From positions 1 through 29,078 of the forward strand of contig JBCCGK010000130.1 in the NCBI GenBank assembly GCA_039029315.1: a DNA stretch of 29,078 bases, in the 5' to 3' direction. Below, piece after piece: positions 8,812 through 17,482 of this stretch. The DNA is from JBCCCJ01 sp039029315 (GTDB lineage Bacteria; Bacteroidota; Bacteroidia; J057). Made by a program: the position numbers and the translations under genes. The notes beneath the pieces are model-generated. The model ran no database searches. It was given only the letters and a program-made list of their open reading frames with translations, and was not told the DNA's origin. Every line of letters starts with the position of its first letter. Position 1 is the stretch's first letter.

Positions 8812-11800
8812 CTATCGAATCTTCACCATCCGTTTTGAGCGATTAAAATCACCTGCCTTCATGTTGAGGAGATAGATCCCTTCACTCAGCGGCTTTCCTG
8901 TTTGACTTGTTCCATTCCACAAGATCTCATGATCTCCAGCAGGATATGTACCTTCGAATCGCCGGATGATCTGCCCTGTGAGGGTATAGATGCGGATATC
9001 TACTTCTTCTGCTTGTCCAAGAGAAAAAGTCAGGGAGGTGGATTGTTGGAAAGGATTGGGGCTGTTTTGGCTGAGACTATATCCTTTGAATGCCCATGAA
9101 TCCATGTCTGTAACTGTACCAATATTGATGGGATGAGAAGGACTACCTATCCCCAAATATGTGCCTTCATCATCTCTGGCCATATTGGGAATCATGGCTG
9201 AATTGATCTCCAAATCGGTCTCACTGCCCCATTCTCCCACAACCTTGAAGCGAAGGTCAAAGGCGATGCTCGTATCCAAAAGGGTGATGCCTTGCCCACT
9301 CAGATCAGCCCATGCAGCGGTTAAGATACCTTCCTCTGTCTTGTTTGTTCCATAGACTGCATGTAGCGCCTGATGATTGACCGATAGGAATTGTAGGACT
9401 TCCGGGTCCCACTGCAAGGTGAATTGATAGCCTCTGATCTCCTGAAAGTCTCTGGGACGAAGGGAGATGGTGATGGTCTCTCCCGGATAGGTGATGATTG
9501 GCTCATGTTCGAAGAAAATGGAATCCTCCGGTGCTGGCCGCCTCAATACCAAATGATTCCAGTCATTGGTCACATCTCCCAGCTTCACGCCAATGAAGTT
9601 TTGATCTGTCGATGGATTGGGATTGAGATAAGCTCTTCTGCTGGCAAAGCCGACCGGATCAGTTGGATTGGGAAAGACATAATCAGAAGGGATGAAGGTC
9701 CAGATGGCATCCTGGACACCTGTTTGAGGATTGAAGAAATGTGTCTGAGAAAGGGTAATCTTCTGGAGTAGTTGGATCACATCGAGATTGTTGATCTTTG
9801 AGGGATCAGTGGGGGCAAAAAAACTGCTGGCATTGAGATCTGCTGCGATGCGTTGATAAGGATTGGTGAAGGGGGTGATGTTGAGGATGTGATCTATGAG
9901 TGCTGTTGCATCACCAATGTCCAGGCCATTGAGGGAGGCAGCATCATCGATTTTGTCCGCGCCGATGTCATTGGTGGAGAAGCAGGGGGCCGCCAGGAAG
10001 GCGAAACTCTTGGCTGTCTGCATCAGGGGTCCATCATCGCCACTCATGTCGAAGATAACACCAGGAATAGAATCCCCTCCCCGAGAGAAAGCAGCTCCTG
10101 TGAGGCTGATGACCGGATCAGCCTGGACAGTGAGCAAAGCACTGGCACTGGCACTATTGCCATGTACATCGGTAGCGGTCAGATTGACAGAAACAGGCTG
10201 CCCAATGTCTGAACAATCCACCGTAGAAATGTCCAGGCTTAGGCTTGCTAGGCCACAGGGATCGGTGGTTCCGTTATCAACCTGAGCAGCTGTGATCGTT
10301 GCCATGCCATTGGCATCGAGCGAGACAGTGATATCCTGTGTCAGGACAGTCGGAGGCAGTTGGTCGATGACAGTTACATCAAAGCTGCAACTGGCAGTAT
10401 TGCCTGCGGCATCTGTCGCCTGGAAGCTGACAGTAGTTGTGCCCAAGGGGAAGAGAGAGCCAGATTGAGGACCAGCGATCTGCAATACACTATGCCCAGG
10501 AAGATTATCTGATCCGATTGGGGTAGAGAAAGTAACCATCGCGCCACACATGCCCGGATCTGTGTCCTGATTGAAGGAAGGCGGACAGCTAATGATGGGA
10601 GGCTGCGTATCAAGAATGTCTATGCCTCCCTGACTGACTGAAGGAATGCTCAGAACAGTCGCATTAGGATTGGTGGCATAACCAAGCGCAGTTGGCGATC
10701 CATTGATCTGGACAGGAGTGAGTCCTATGGGGGCACCGGGCTTGATGACAAAACTGATCTCCATCACAGCGGTACCGTTGGTTAAGCTTGTCGTGCTGAG
10801 GCCAGGATCAATCCAACTGAAGGTGATGGCATCAGTGGGAACGCTTCCTGATCCAGGTAAGCCAAAGATATTGGAGATGAGTGGGGAAGGATTGCTGATA
10901 GCCTGAAAGCTCAGGATGCTGGGATCAAAATTGATCGTGCCTTGATGGGTGGCGATGCTGTCGAAGTGATTGACTGTAATGGAGAGGAGGACTGTATCTC
11001 CTTCTCCTCCACTATCCGTTTCTACGACGAATTCCAGGCTATCGGGGAGAGAGGGAATTGCAGTTGCCTTCCATAGTTCTATTCCATGTGTACCATCATC
11101 TGCCCGGAAAAACAAGGTCCCATTTATATCTGAGAGATTTTGGGGACTAGAACTCCCACTTCCAGGGAGAATATCTGCAACCAATTTCGTTCCAGCAGTT
11201 GTCCCGTCACTTTGCCATAGTTCAATGCCATTGATCCCATCGTTTGCGCTAAAAAACAAAGTTCCATTTACCTCTGTCATGTCAGTCGGAAAAGAACTTC
11301 CACCCGATCTGATATCTTTGACCATCACCGTACCGGCAGCCGTACCATCGCTTTTCCAGAGTTCATGGCCATTTGGGTCGAAGGCCGCGAAATACAGAAT
11401 CCCATTCAATTCTACAAAATTAGAGGGGCTGGAATTCCCACTTCCCGGATAAATGTTTTTTACCATCACAGTTCCTGCTGTTGTCCCATCACTTTTCCAC
11501 AGTTCACTCCCATTGATTCCATCGTTTGCAACAAAAAACAGGGTGCCGTTTATATCTATCATATGGTATGGAGAGGCGCCTGCACTTCCTGGTACAATAT
11601 CCTTAACCATGACTGTCCCTGCTGCTGTTCCATCACTTTTCCATAATTCAGGACCATTGACTCCATCATTTGCTACAAAAAATAGGATGCCATTCATTTC
11701 TGCAAAAATCCAGGGATTCCCGTTCCCGCTTCCAGGATTTATGTCTTTGACCAATGTTGTCCCCGCGGTCGTTCCATCACTTTTCCACAGTTCGAAGCCA

Positions 11801-12465
11801 GATGATGCGTTTAAGGCTCGAAAAAACAAGGTCCCATTGATATCGAGGAAGGTAATCAAACCTGTTATTCCAGGATCACTTCCAGGATTGATATCCTTGA
11901 CCAGGACTGTTCCGACAGTCGATCCATCACTTTTCCAGAATTCAGAGCCCAGCGTCCCATTGTTTGCGCCAAAATACACGCTGCCATTTGTTGCCGTCAG
12001 AAAACTCGGCAATGAACTCGGAGCACCCAACCAAATGTCCTTGACCAGATTGGTCCCAGCTGATGTGCCATCACTTTGCCAGAGTTCTCTCCCTTGATTG
12101 CCATTGGTAGCACGGAACAATAAAGTACCATTAAGATCTACCATGAAGGCTGGGTCCGAATCCCCACTGGAATTGATATTCTTCACCATCACCGTACCTG
12201 TAGTCGTACCGTCGCTTTTCCATAGTTCTGCACCATTAGTTCCGTCTTTAGCTCGGAAATAGGCTATCCCGTTTACATTGGTGAAATCTTGGTTAAGAAT
12301 AATTGAGTTTGCGAACCCTGGATTAATATCCTTTACAAGCACTGCTTGCGCTCTGCCTAACTGAACACAACAACACATGAACAGACAAGCTGCCAGAATT
12401 TTGATGCGCAATTGTAACAAGAGAGCCTGAACTAGCTTAGAGTGGAATGTGTATAGGCGTAGCAT
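8812..12465 (-). CDS. ELWxxDGT-repeat protein with two cohesin-like modules, HYR domain, dockerin-like module and T9SS domain
   Basis: This 1217-residue protein is the largest of the three paralogs. A hydrophobic export signal ends near residue 40 (..QLGRAQA). Eight ELWxxDGT repeats (GAELWKSDGTTTGT to GIELWQSDGTTAGT) and a degenerate ninth (GIELWKATAIP) fill ~41-470. A cohesin-like module follows (~473-615). A HYR domain lies at ~618-698 (PPIISCPPSFNQDTDPG, TTVSFQATDAAGNTASC), then a related repeat to ~780. A dockerin-like segment lies at ~830-905 (NGLDIGDATALIDHIL, AADLNASSFF, LDVIQLLQKI). A second cohesin-like module lies at ~983-1117 and the T9SS domain at ~1128-1217. It is the first gene of the minus-strand run down to 2100, with 46-63 bp gaps between the ELWxxDGT genes, so an operon is likely. 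No enzymatic motif is seen. Confidence 0.85.
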   Translation of the reverse strand: MLRLYTFHSKLVQALLLQLRIKILAACLFMCCCVQLGRAQAVLVKDINPGFANSIILNQDFTNVNGIAYFRAKDGTNGAELWKSDGTTTGTVMVKNINSSGDSDPAFMVDLNGTLLFRATNGNQGRELWQSDGTSAGTNLVKDIWLGAPSSLPSFLTATNGSVYFGANNGTLGSEFWKSDGSTVGTVLVKDINPGSDPGITGLITFLDINGTLFFRALNASSGFELWKSDGTTAGTTLVKDINPGSGNGNPWIFAEMNGILFFVANDGVNGPELWKSDGTAAGTVMVKDIVPGSAGASPYHMIDINGTLFFVANDGINGSELWKSDGTTAGTVMVKNIYPGSGNSSPSNFVELNGILYFAAFDPNGHELWKSDGTAAGTVMVKDIRSGGSSFPTDMTEVNGTLFFSANDGINGIELWQSDGTTAGTKLVADILPGSGSSSPQNLSDINGTLFFRADDGTHGIELWKATAIPSLPDSLEFVVETDSGGEGDTVLLSITVNHFDSIATHQGTINFDPSILSFQAISNPSPLISNIFGLPGSGSVPTDAITFSWIDPGLSTTSLTNGTAVMEISFVIKPGAPIGLTPVQINGSPTALGYATNPNATVLSIPSVSQGGIDILDTQPPIISCPPSFNQDTDPGMCGAMVTFSTPIGSDNLPGHSVLQIAGPQSGSLFPLGTTTVSFQATDAAGNTASCSFDVTVIDQLPPTVLTQDITVSLDANGMATITAAQVDNGTTDPCGLASLSLDISTVDCSDIGQPVSVNLTATDVHGNSASASALLTVQADPVISLTGAAFSRGGDSIPGVIFDMSGDDGPLMQTAKSFAFLAAPCFSTNDIGADKIDDAASLNGLDIGDATALIDHILNITPFTNPYQRIAADLNASSFFAPTDPSKINNLDVIQLLQKITLSQTHFFNPQTGVQDAIWTFIPSDYVFPNPTDPVGFASRRAYLNPNPSTDQNFIGVKLGDVTNDWNHLVLRRPAPEDSIFFEHEPIITYPGETITISLRPRDFQEIRGYQFTLQWDPEVLQFLSVNHQALHAVYGTNKTEEGILTAAWADLSGQGITLLDTSIAFDLRFKVVGEWGSETDLEINSAMIPNMARDDEGTYLGIGSPSHPINIGTVTDMDSWAFKGYSLSQNSPNPFQQSTSLTFSLGQAEEVDIRIYTLTGQIIRRFEGTYPAGDHEILWNGTSQTGKPLSEGIYLLNMKAGDFNRSKRMVKIR

Positions 12466-12726
12466 AGTCAGTAAAATTTAGCTTGTGTGGAAAAATGTGC
12501 TGGATTCAACTGAAATCCGCATCTATAGGTAGGCAAACCCTCTATGCGCTAGAACCCCCAATGAGTATTCAGGAAAAAAGAAAGGATGGATGGGGAAGAT
12601 GACTGAGCAGAAAAAAGAGAAAAGACGGTATCCGGCTTTGTCAATGAGGAGGAGAAGCCCTTTCATCTTGCTTCTCATCTCTGATTCCCCTTACTTCGCC
12701 GCTTTCAGACATCGAAAATTGATGCC

Positions 12727-13635
12727 ATGTCCACGCGCACGCGAATTGAACCATTCTGGGGAGCGATTTTGATCTTTTTGGGAGCAATTCTTTTTTCCAC
12801 CAAGGCCATCATGGTCAAGCTCGCCTATGAATATGAAGTGGAAGCCACCGTTCTCCTGACCTTGCGGATGCTGTTTTCTGTACCTTTTTACCTGATTATC
12901 GGATTGACCGCCAAACAAACCACTGGGCTTTCGCGCATCAAAGGACGAGACTACTTGCTCATTGCGGTAGTCGGCTTGTTGGGACACTATATCGCTAGCC
13001 TAGCTGATTTTATTGGGCTGCAATATGTCACCGCCAGCATAGAACGTCTTGTTCTCTATGTCTACCCAACCATTGTATTGTTGATGTCCTGGATCTTCCT
13101 GAAAAAGAAGATCAGCCGGATTCAATGGCTCGCCCTTGTGATCGCCTATATCGGTATTGCAGTGGTGTTGGGAGGAGATGTCTCGGTTGAGGATCAGTCA
13201 GATTTGTGGATGGGCGTATTCTGGGTATTTATGGCAGCCCTGTTCTATTCGGCCTATCTGGTGGGAAGTGGGGAATTGGTGGTGAAATTTGGCACAAGAC
13301 GATTTACTGCTTTCTCTATGTTGTCTGCGGCGATTGGGGTATTCATTCATAGCTTTATTCAGATTGGAGGACAATGGCCAGATCTTCATCCAGCGGTATA
13401 TGGGTATGGACTGCTGATGGCAGTGGTGGCAACGGTCATTCCTTCCTTCATGATTCAAGAAGGAATTCGACGAGTTGGAGCGAATAGTGCCGGTATCATT
13501 GGGAGTATTGGTCCCGTTTCGACCATCATTCTGGCTTATATCTTTTTGGGGGAAAGAATGACGGAGATTCAAATTCTGGGAACGGCCATTGTGATGGGCG
13601 GAATCTTATTGATTACGCTCAATAAGAATAAATAA
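12727..13635 (+). CDS. EamA/DMT-family transporter
   Basis: This 302-residue, highly hydrophobic protein has about ten predicted transmembrane helices arranged as two EamA repeats. The first half runs from FWGAILIFLGAILFSTKAIM to IAYIGIAVVLGG, and the second from LWMGVFWVFMAALFYSAYL to LGTAIVMGGILLITL. The second repeat ends in the usual family signature (SIGPVSTIILAYIFLGERMT). Length and layout are standard for drug/metabolite transporters of the inner membrane. The substrate cannot be told. The ATG at 12727 is the first plausible start; the ATG at 12722 is in another frame. It is a single plus-strand gene between two minus-strand blocks, divergent from the ELWxxDGT genes and convergent with the biosynthetic locus. 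Confidence 0.9.
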   Translation: MSTRTRIEPFWGAILIFLGAILFSTKAIMVKLAYEYEVEATVLLTLRMLFSVPFYLIIGLTAKQTTGLSRIKGRDYLLIAVVGLLGHYIASLADFIGLQYVTASIERLVLYVYPTIVLLMSWIFLKKKISRIQWLALVIAYIGIAVVLGGDVSVEDQSDLWMGVFWVFMAALFYSAYLVGSGELVVKFGTRRFTAFSMLSAAIGVFIHSFIQIGGQWPDLHPAVYGYGLLMAVVATVIPSFMIQEGIRRVGANSAGIIGSIGPVSTIILAYIFLGERMTEIQILGTAIVMGGILLITLNKNK

Positions 13636-13675
13636 GTGTGAAAATCCGTCACGGAGTGCAGGATTTTCACACTTA
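13633..13675. terminator. Bidirectional hairpin terminator
   Basis: TAAGTGTGAAAATCC (13633-13647) and its exact reverse complement (13661-13675) form a 15-bp perfect stem with a 13-nt loop. The hairpin includes the stop codon of the EamA gene and ends 5 bp before the stop of the converging minus-strand operon. It is flanked by A/T-rich runs on both sides, so it can plausibly terminate both units. Confidence 0.8.
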
Positions 13676-13679
13676 ATTT

Positions 13680-14093
13680 CTAAAAAATCACCCCATACAT
13701 ACCTTCCACCACCCAATTTCCTAAAGGAAAGTAGCTGGCAAAAAAGAGAGTCATGGCCAGGGAAAAATTTTGTGGACTGAAAAAGCGGTCAAGCAGATTG
13801 TCTTTGTATACCAATGAGGTGCGTAAGGCATATCCTCCAAACTCGTAGATTCCCATAAAAAACAATCCATATACGTACTGTTCATACCAGACCATCTCTC
13901 TCAAAAGAAGAGAAACCGGGATCATATAGAGCACATAGCAGGGTATAATCTGCCACCAATAGCGAAAGCGAGCAATTTTTACCTGAATTCCAAAATTGTG
14001 CATCCCGACACCCCAGAGAAAGTAGAAGGGAATATAGATCCAAAGGATTCGGAAATCGTCAGGCCGAATCTGTTCTAAAATTGTCTGAATCAT
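13680..14093 (-). CDS. Small integral membrane protein of unknown function
   Basis: This 137-residue protein is rich in aromatic and aliphatic residues, with about four likely membrane segments (LWIYIPFYFLWGVG, WWQIIPCYVLYMIPVSLLL, YVYGLFFMGIYEFGGYAL, FSLAMTLFFASYFPLG). I do not recognise the family. Its ATG overlaps the stop codon of the MMPL exporter by four bases (ATGA at 14090-14093). The two are therefore almost certainly translationally coupled, and a role in transport or membrane handling of the same product is a reasonable inference. It is the last gene of the biosynthetic locus, just before the terminator hairpin. Confidence 0.75.
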   Translation of the reverse strand: MIQTILEQIRPDDFRILWIYIPFYFLWGVGMHNFGIQVKIARFRYWWQIIPCYVLYMIPVSLLLREMVWYEQYVYGLFFMGIYEFGGYALRTSLVYKDNLLDRFFSPQNFSLAMTLFFASYFPLGNWVVEGMYGVIF

Positions 14094-16345
14094 GGAGAAG
14101 TATCTTTATAAACGAGTTGCAGCAAAACGGGCAATAGGATCAAATCAGCAAGCAAGGCTAAAAAGAGGGTAGCTGAAATGAGCAAACCAATATAGAAAGT
14201 TCCCAAAAAGTCTGAAAAGCACAATACCAAAAATCCTCCACTGAGAATGAAGGAAGTAGAGACAATGGCTTTGCCAGTAGAGAGATAAGTTTGCCTCAAA
14301 GCTTCTTGAAAAGGGTGCTTGCTGGACTCCCGTCGAAAGCGACTCAAAAAATGAATGCTGTCATCTACGGCAATCCCAAAGGAAATCACAAAGATGATCG
14401 AAGTAGAAATTTTCAAATCAATTCCAGCAAATCCCATGATCCCTGCAATCATCAGTAGAGGCAGGAGATTGGGCAACAAACTGATCCAGACCATTGCAAA
14501 CGACCTGACCAGCACGCCCATCAGGATACCTACGATGATCACTGCGAGGAGCAAGCCCTGAAGCACATTCCACGCCAGGTTACGGGTGTTGAGATCCATG
14601 AGGTTGGCAGTTCCCGTGATCCGATAGCGAAGGAGGCTTTGAGGAAATTGTTGGGTGAGATAGGCGAGGAGAGCAGCATCTTTTTGGCCAACCACATAAC
14701 TGCCCCAATCAGGAATTTTACCGCTGATCTTGGCAGAGCGACCGTCCGATGAGAAGGCAGAGCGGAGATTCTGTTCCCGAAAAAAATTATTCACATATAG
14801 TTTCAACTCTTCTCTGTCTATAGAATCGCTAGGAAGACGGTGGTGTCGATCACTGCCATAATGAAGAATCTGGTTGGCTTTCTTCATGATACTGGCAGGA
14901 GAAATCAGGGATTTTACCCCATAGACCTCTGCTAAATAGGCATCGACTTCATTGATTTCTTCCAGAAGCTCAGCATCAAATAAGGTGCGACTGGAATCTG
15001 TGAGTTCCACATAGAGTTCGAATGGGCGCGCACCAGCAAATTTGTCAGCAAAAAAGAAAAAATCCTGCTGCATGGGATGGCTGCGTCTCAAGTCCTCCAG
15101 CAGATAATTGTCGATCACAATGCGTGAGCTTCCAAGTAGCCCAACAAGGATACAAGCTCCGGTTCCAAGGAGAATGGGGACGTTATGCCTGAGAACCCAG
15201 TCAAACAATCGATTCAAAAGCCTGTCCCATCGATCAATGCTGGATGCCTTGCCAACGGCTTGATTGAACATCATCAAGAGCGCTGGGAGCAGGCTGTAGG
15301 TCAACAGCAAGGCAAACACCAAACCCAGGGTTGCATAGATGCCCAGATCGATCAGAGATTGGAAATCCGAACTCGTCAAGGTCAAAAACCCAATAGCAGT
15401 TGTGAAGGTAGTGAGCATGGTTGCCAGACCAACTTCCTGTATGCTTTGTTTGAGGGCAGGCCATTTGTCCAGACCTGTCTTGAGATTTCGTAAGTAATGT
15501 GTAAGAAAATGCACGGTATCTGAGATGCCAATCACCAACAAGATGGTTGGGATGAGGTTCCCAATGATGTCGATGCTATTCCCTTGTGCTGTGAGAATTC
15601 CCAATGTCCACAAAACTGTGATTCCCACCACGATCAATGGCAAGATGATGCCCCAGATTTTTCGGTAACTCAGCCAAAGAAAGAGAGCAATGAGCAGGAT
15701 GTTCAAGGCTGTGAACAGCCCAACTTCTCGTTGAATGATACTGATAAACCCGCTTTGCCCAAAACATTTACCTGCCACATGAACCTTCTCAAAATCAAAA
15801 TCTGCCAATACAGCATTGACTTGATGGTATAAGTCCAGGCAGCCTTCAGTATTCAGAAGATCTGTATGTTTAAGCCAGATCGCCACAGCATGACGATCTT
15901 CTGCAAACAGAAAATCAATCAATGTTTTTTCCTCATAGATCAGGAGGCTATCCTGCTCCAGGCGTTGGGGATCATCCAGATGGAGGTAGGGAAGTTGGCG
16001 AAGGGATATGCTCAGCGGACTCCGCCTGTATCGCCTGACGTTGGTGGGAGACAGCACAGAAACCACATGAGAAAGCGTATCGAGACGTTGGCTCAAGTGG
16101 TCAATTTCGCGCAAAAAGACCGGATCAAAGAGTGAGCCTCGCTGTTCTATGCCAATCAGCAGATAATCATTATCACTCCCGAATGTCTTCTGATAGTTTC
16201 TGAAAAACTGTGTAGATTCATGCTCTGCCGGAAAAAATTTCTCCACTTCATAGTCAAAACGAATCTCCTTCAACTGCCAAACAGCAACTGCTGTCAGGAG
16301 GCCAATTAGAAAAATGATCAGACGGCTGAGAGAGATTAGGGACAT
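14090..16345 (-). CDS. MMPL/RND-superfamily exporter
   Basis: This is a ~750-residue protein with two homologous halves. Each has one N-terminal helix, a large periplasmic loop and a block of five helices, which is the MMPL/RND layout. Half one includes FDYEVEKFFPAEHES, IPTILLVIGISDTVHFLTHY and TTAIGFLTLTSSDF. Half two includes ISTSIIFVISFGIAVDDSIH and VSTSFILSGGFLVLCFSDF. Both GI(S/A)(D/V)D-type motifs lie in helix 4 of their half, where RND proteins carry the proton relay. Relatives occur in aryl-polyene, flexirubin and hopanoid loci, where they move lipids or lipid-like products. The start is uncertain: the ATG at 16345 gives a 10-bp overlap with the upstream phosphopantetheinyl transferase gene, and the ATG at 16381 would add 12 residues and a 46-bp overlap. 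Confidence 0.88.
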   Translation of the reverse strand: MSLISLSRLIIFLIGLLTAVAVWQLKEIRFDYEVEKFFPAEHESTQFFRNYQKTFGSDNDYLLIGIEQRGSLFDPVFLREIDHLSQRLDTLSHVVSVLSPTNVRRYRRSPLSISLRQLPYLHLDDPQRLEQDSLLIYEEKTLIDFLFAEDRHAVAIWLKHTDLLNTEGCLDLYHQVNAVLADFDFEKVHVAGKCFGQSGFISIIQREVGLFTALNILLIALFLWLSYRKIWGIILPLIVVGITVLWTLGILTAQGNSIDIIGNLIPTILLVIGISDTVHFLTHYLRNLKTGLDKWPALKQSIQEVGLATMLTTFTTAIGFLTLTSSDFQSLIDLGIYATLGLVFALLLTYSLLPALLMMFNQAVGKASSIDRWDRLLNRLFDWVLRHNVPILLGTGACILVGLLGSSRIVIDNYLLEDLRRSHPMQQDFFFFADKFAGARPFELYVELTDSSRTLFDAELLEEINEVDAYLAEVYGVKSLISPASIMKKANQILHYGSDRHHRLPSDSIDREELKLYVNNFFREQNLRSAFSSDGRSAKISGKIPDWGSYVVGQKDAALLAYLTQQFPQSLLRYRITGTANLMDLNTRNLAWNVLQGLLLAVIIVGILMGVLVRSFAMVWISLLPNLLPLLMIAGIMGFAGIDLKISTSIIFVISFGIAVDDSIHFLSRFRRESSKHPFQEALRQTYLSTGKAIVSTSFILSGGFLVLCFSDFLGTFYIGLLISATLFLALLADLILLPVLLQLVYKDTSP

Positions 16346-16941
16346 GTGGCTGTAGCTGAAAGATAAGCGAATCCTCCCCATCTTCCGTGATGAGAGAGGG
16401 ACAAATCAATCGGGAGGTGTTGATTTTCCTGATACAAAAAGGGAATGCCAGCCAGTTTGTTGATAGACAAGGAGGCCTCTGGCAAGTCGAATCGTTGAGC
16501 AATTTCCACAATCAGGGCATGTTGCAGACTTTTGGAGAGTTCCCGTTGTGAATCCACACCGATCTGTTGGGACAGTCGATTGTACCAGATTTGATTTTTT
16601 GGCAAACTGTCGGGATGACTCACCGCATGAATCACATCATCCTGTATGTGCCAAAACCCCTGATAGGTGCTGTCAGCAACCTGAATGCAGGCGGTCTGCC
16701 CATGTGGCAGAACGGTACAGTTGAATGATTTCGGCGCAAAAGAGCGGTATCGATATCGCTTATAGTGTGCTTTATAGCTGCTTTCTTTCAATGCCCAAAG
16801 CGTCCATAAGGCAACTTCCTGATCGTCTTGGCTGTCCAACCATTGACGTTCCTGTGGACTCAGCACTTTTTGCAAAAAACGCTCATTGGTGGATCGGGAT
16901 TCTCCAACTTCTGCCAGACTTACGATATCGTTGCCAATCAT
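16336..16941 (-). CDS. 4'-phosphopantetheinyl transferase superfamily protein
   Basis: This 201-residue protein carries the family's two hallmarks: an N-terminal IGNDIVSL with Asp5, and WALKESSYK (residues 49-57) with the metal- and CoA-binding KES core. Such enzymes move phosphopantetheine from CoA to the conserved Ser of carrier proteins. The obvious partner is the acyl carrier protein at 17483-17734, upstream in the same locus and on the same strand. Length is between AcpS (~120) and Sfp (~225), as in Bacteroidota secondary-metabolite loci. It overlaps the MMPL gene downstream, so they are co-transcribed. A 540-bp gap separates it from the ACP gene, so this part may have its own promoter. 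Confidence 0.88.
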   Translation of the reverse strand: MIGNDIVSLAEVGESRSTNERFLQKVLSPQERQWLDSQDDQEVALWTLWALKESSYKAHYKRYRYRSFAPKSFNCTVLPHGQTACIQVADSTYQGFWHIQDDVIHAVSHPDSLPKNQIWYNRLSQQIGVDSQRELSKSLQHALIVEIAQRFDLPEASLSINKLAGIPFLYQENQHLPIDLSLSHHGRWGGFAYLSATATCP

Positions 16942-17482
16942 AGGGATCTTCTGATCTTAAGTATTAGGACAAATTTATATTTGGCAATCATCTTCCACCC
17001 TCTCGCTCTCCCGCCATCGGGAGACATCAGCCCACAAGCCTGTAATCGTAGATTTTTCCCCATAGGAGGGGGCTGGGGGAGGAACAAGATCCTACAATTT
17101 GATTGTGTCCCCTTAAGTAGATGGACAATATTAGTTTTGATTGTGGGTATAAAGGAAATAGGGGATATAATGGCTTGATTGGTAAGATTTCTCCCTTTTT
17201 TCCCTTATGCCCCCTATATCCCTCACAAATAATTGTGTCCCCCTACTTACTTACTACTACTTTGACAGCTTAAATTTTGACTCTTTTTTATCTGCTGTTC
17301 TACTTTTTGCTTGACCAAAAAGTAGCAAACACTCAAGCCCCGATTCTCGGGATTTCGCTTCGCTCAACACAACCAACCAAAGTCACCACTACCTGCCGTC
17401 CTCCTCGTCCCGATCCCGATATATCGGGATGCACCCCAAGCCACTCATTGTCTATGTACAGACCTACAGTGAGCAAGCAGTA
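16942..17482. repeat. 540-bp repeat-rich gap inside the biosynthetic locus
   Basis: I see no convincing gene here. The gap holds several structured elements. CTACTTTTTG/CAAAAAGTAG is a 10-bp hairpin (17300-17309 with 17316-17325) of a type common in Bacteroidota intergenic regions. CCCGA/TCGGG forms a small stem (17339-17351). An 18-bp perfect palindrome lies at 17413-17430 (ATCCCGATATATCGGGAT). TTGTGTCCCC occurs at 17103 and 17231, and the 16-mer at 17113-17128 is shared with 1621-1636. The hairpin nearest the ACP gene may end transcription of the upstream genes. Purine-rich 'GGGTATAAAGGAAATAGGGG' near 17145 and its inverted look-alike near 17205 resemble the repeats flanking the four-helix-bundle gene. 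Confidence 0.6.
17413..17430. repeat. 18-bp perfect palindrome
   Basis: ATCCCGATATATCGGGAT is fully self-complementary. It lies 52 bp past the ACP stop codon, in the repeat-rich gap. It could be part of a dispersed repeat, a terminator stem or a protein-binding site. Nothing here decides between these. Confidence 0.7.

Noticed and set aside
10970..12097. Long plus-strand ORFs opposite the 1217-residue gene (10970-11452 and 11453-12097)
   Set aside because: They are antisense readings of the ELWxxDGT repeat DNA. The repeated 'VPAAVPSLFHNS'-type pattern is simply the reverse of the repeat codons.
3663..12465. Regularly spaced ~140-bp DNA repeats suggestive of an array
   Set aside because: They are degenerate in-frame repeats coding ELWxxDGT units, not CRISPR. 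Spacing and variation follow codons, and there are no short identical repeats with unique spacers.
12590..12772. 60-residue plus-strand ORF upstream of and overlapping the EamA transporter
   Set aside because: It is short, out of frame with the clear transporter start, and has no recognisable feature.
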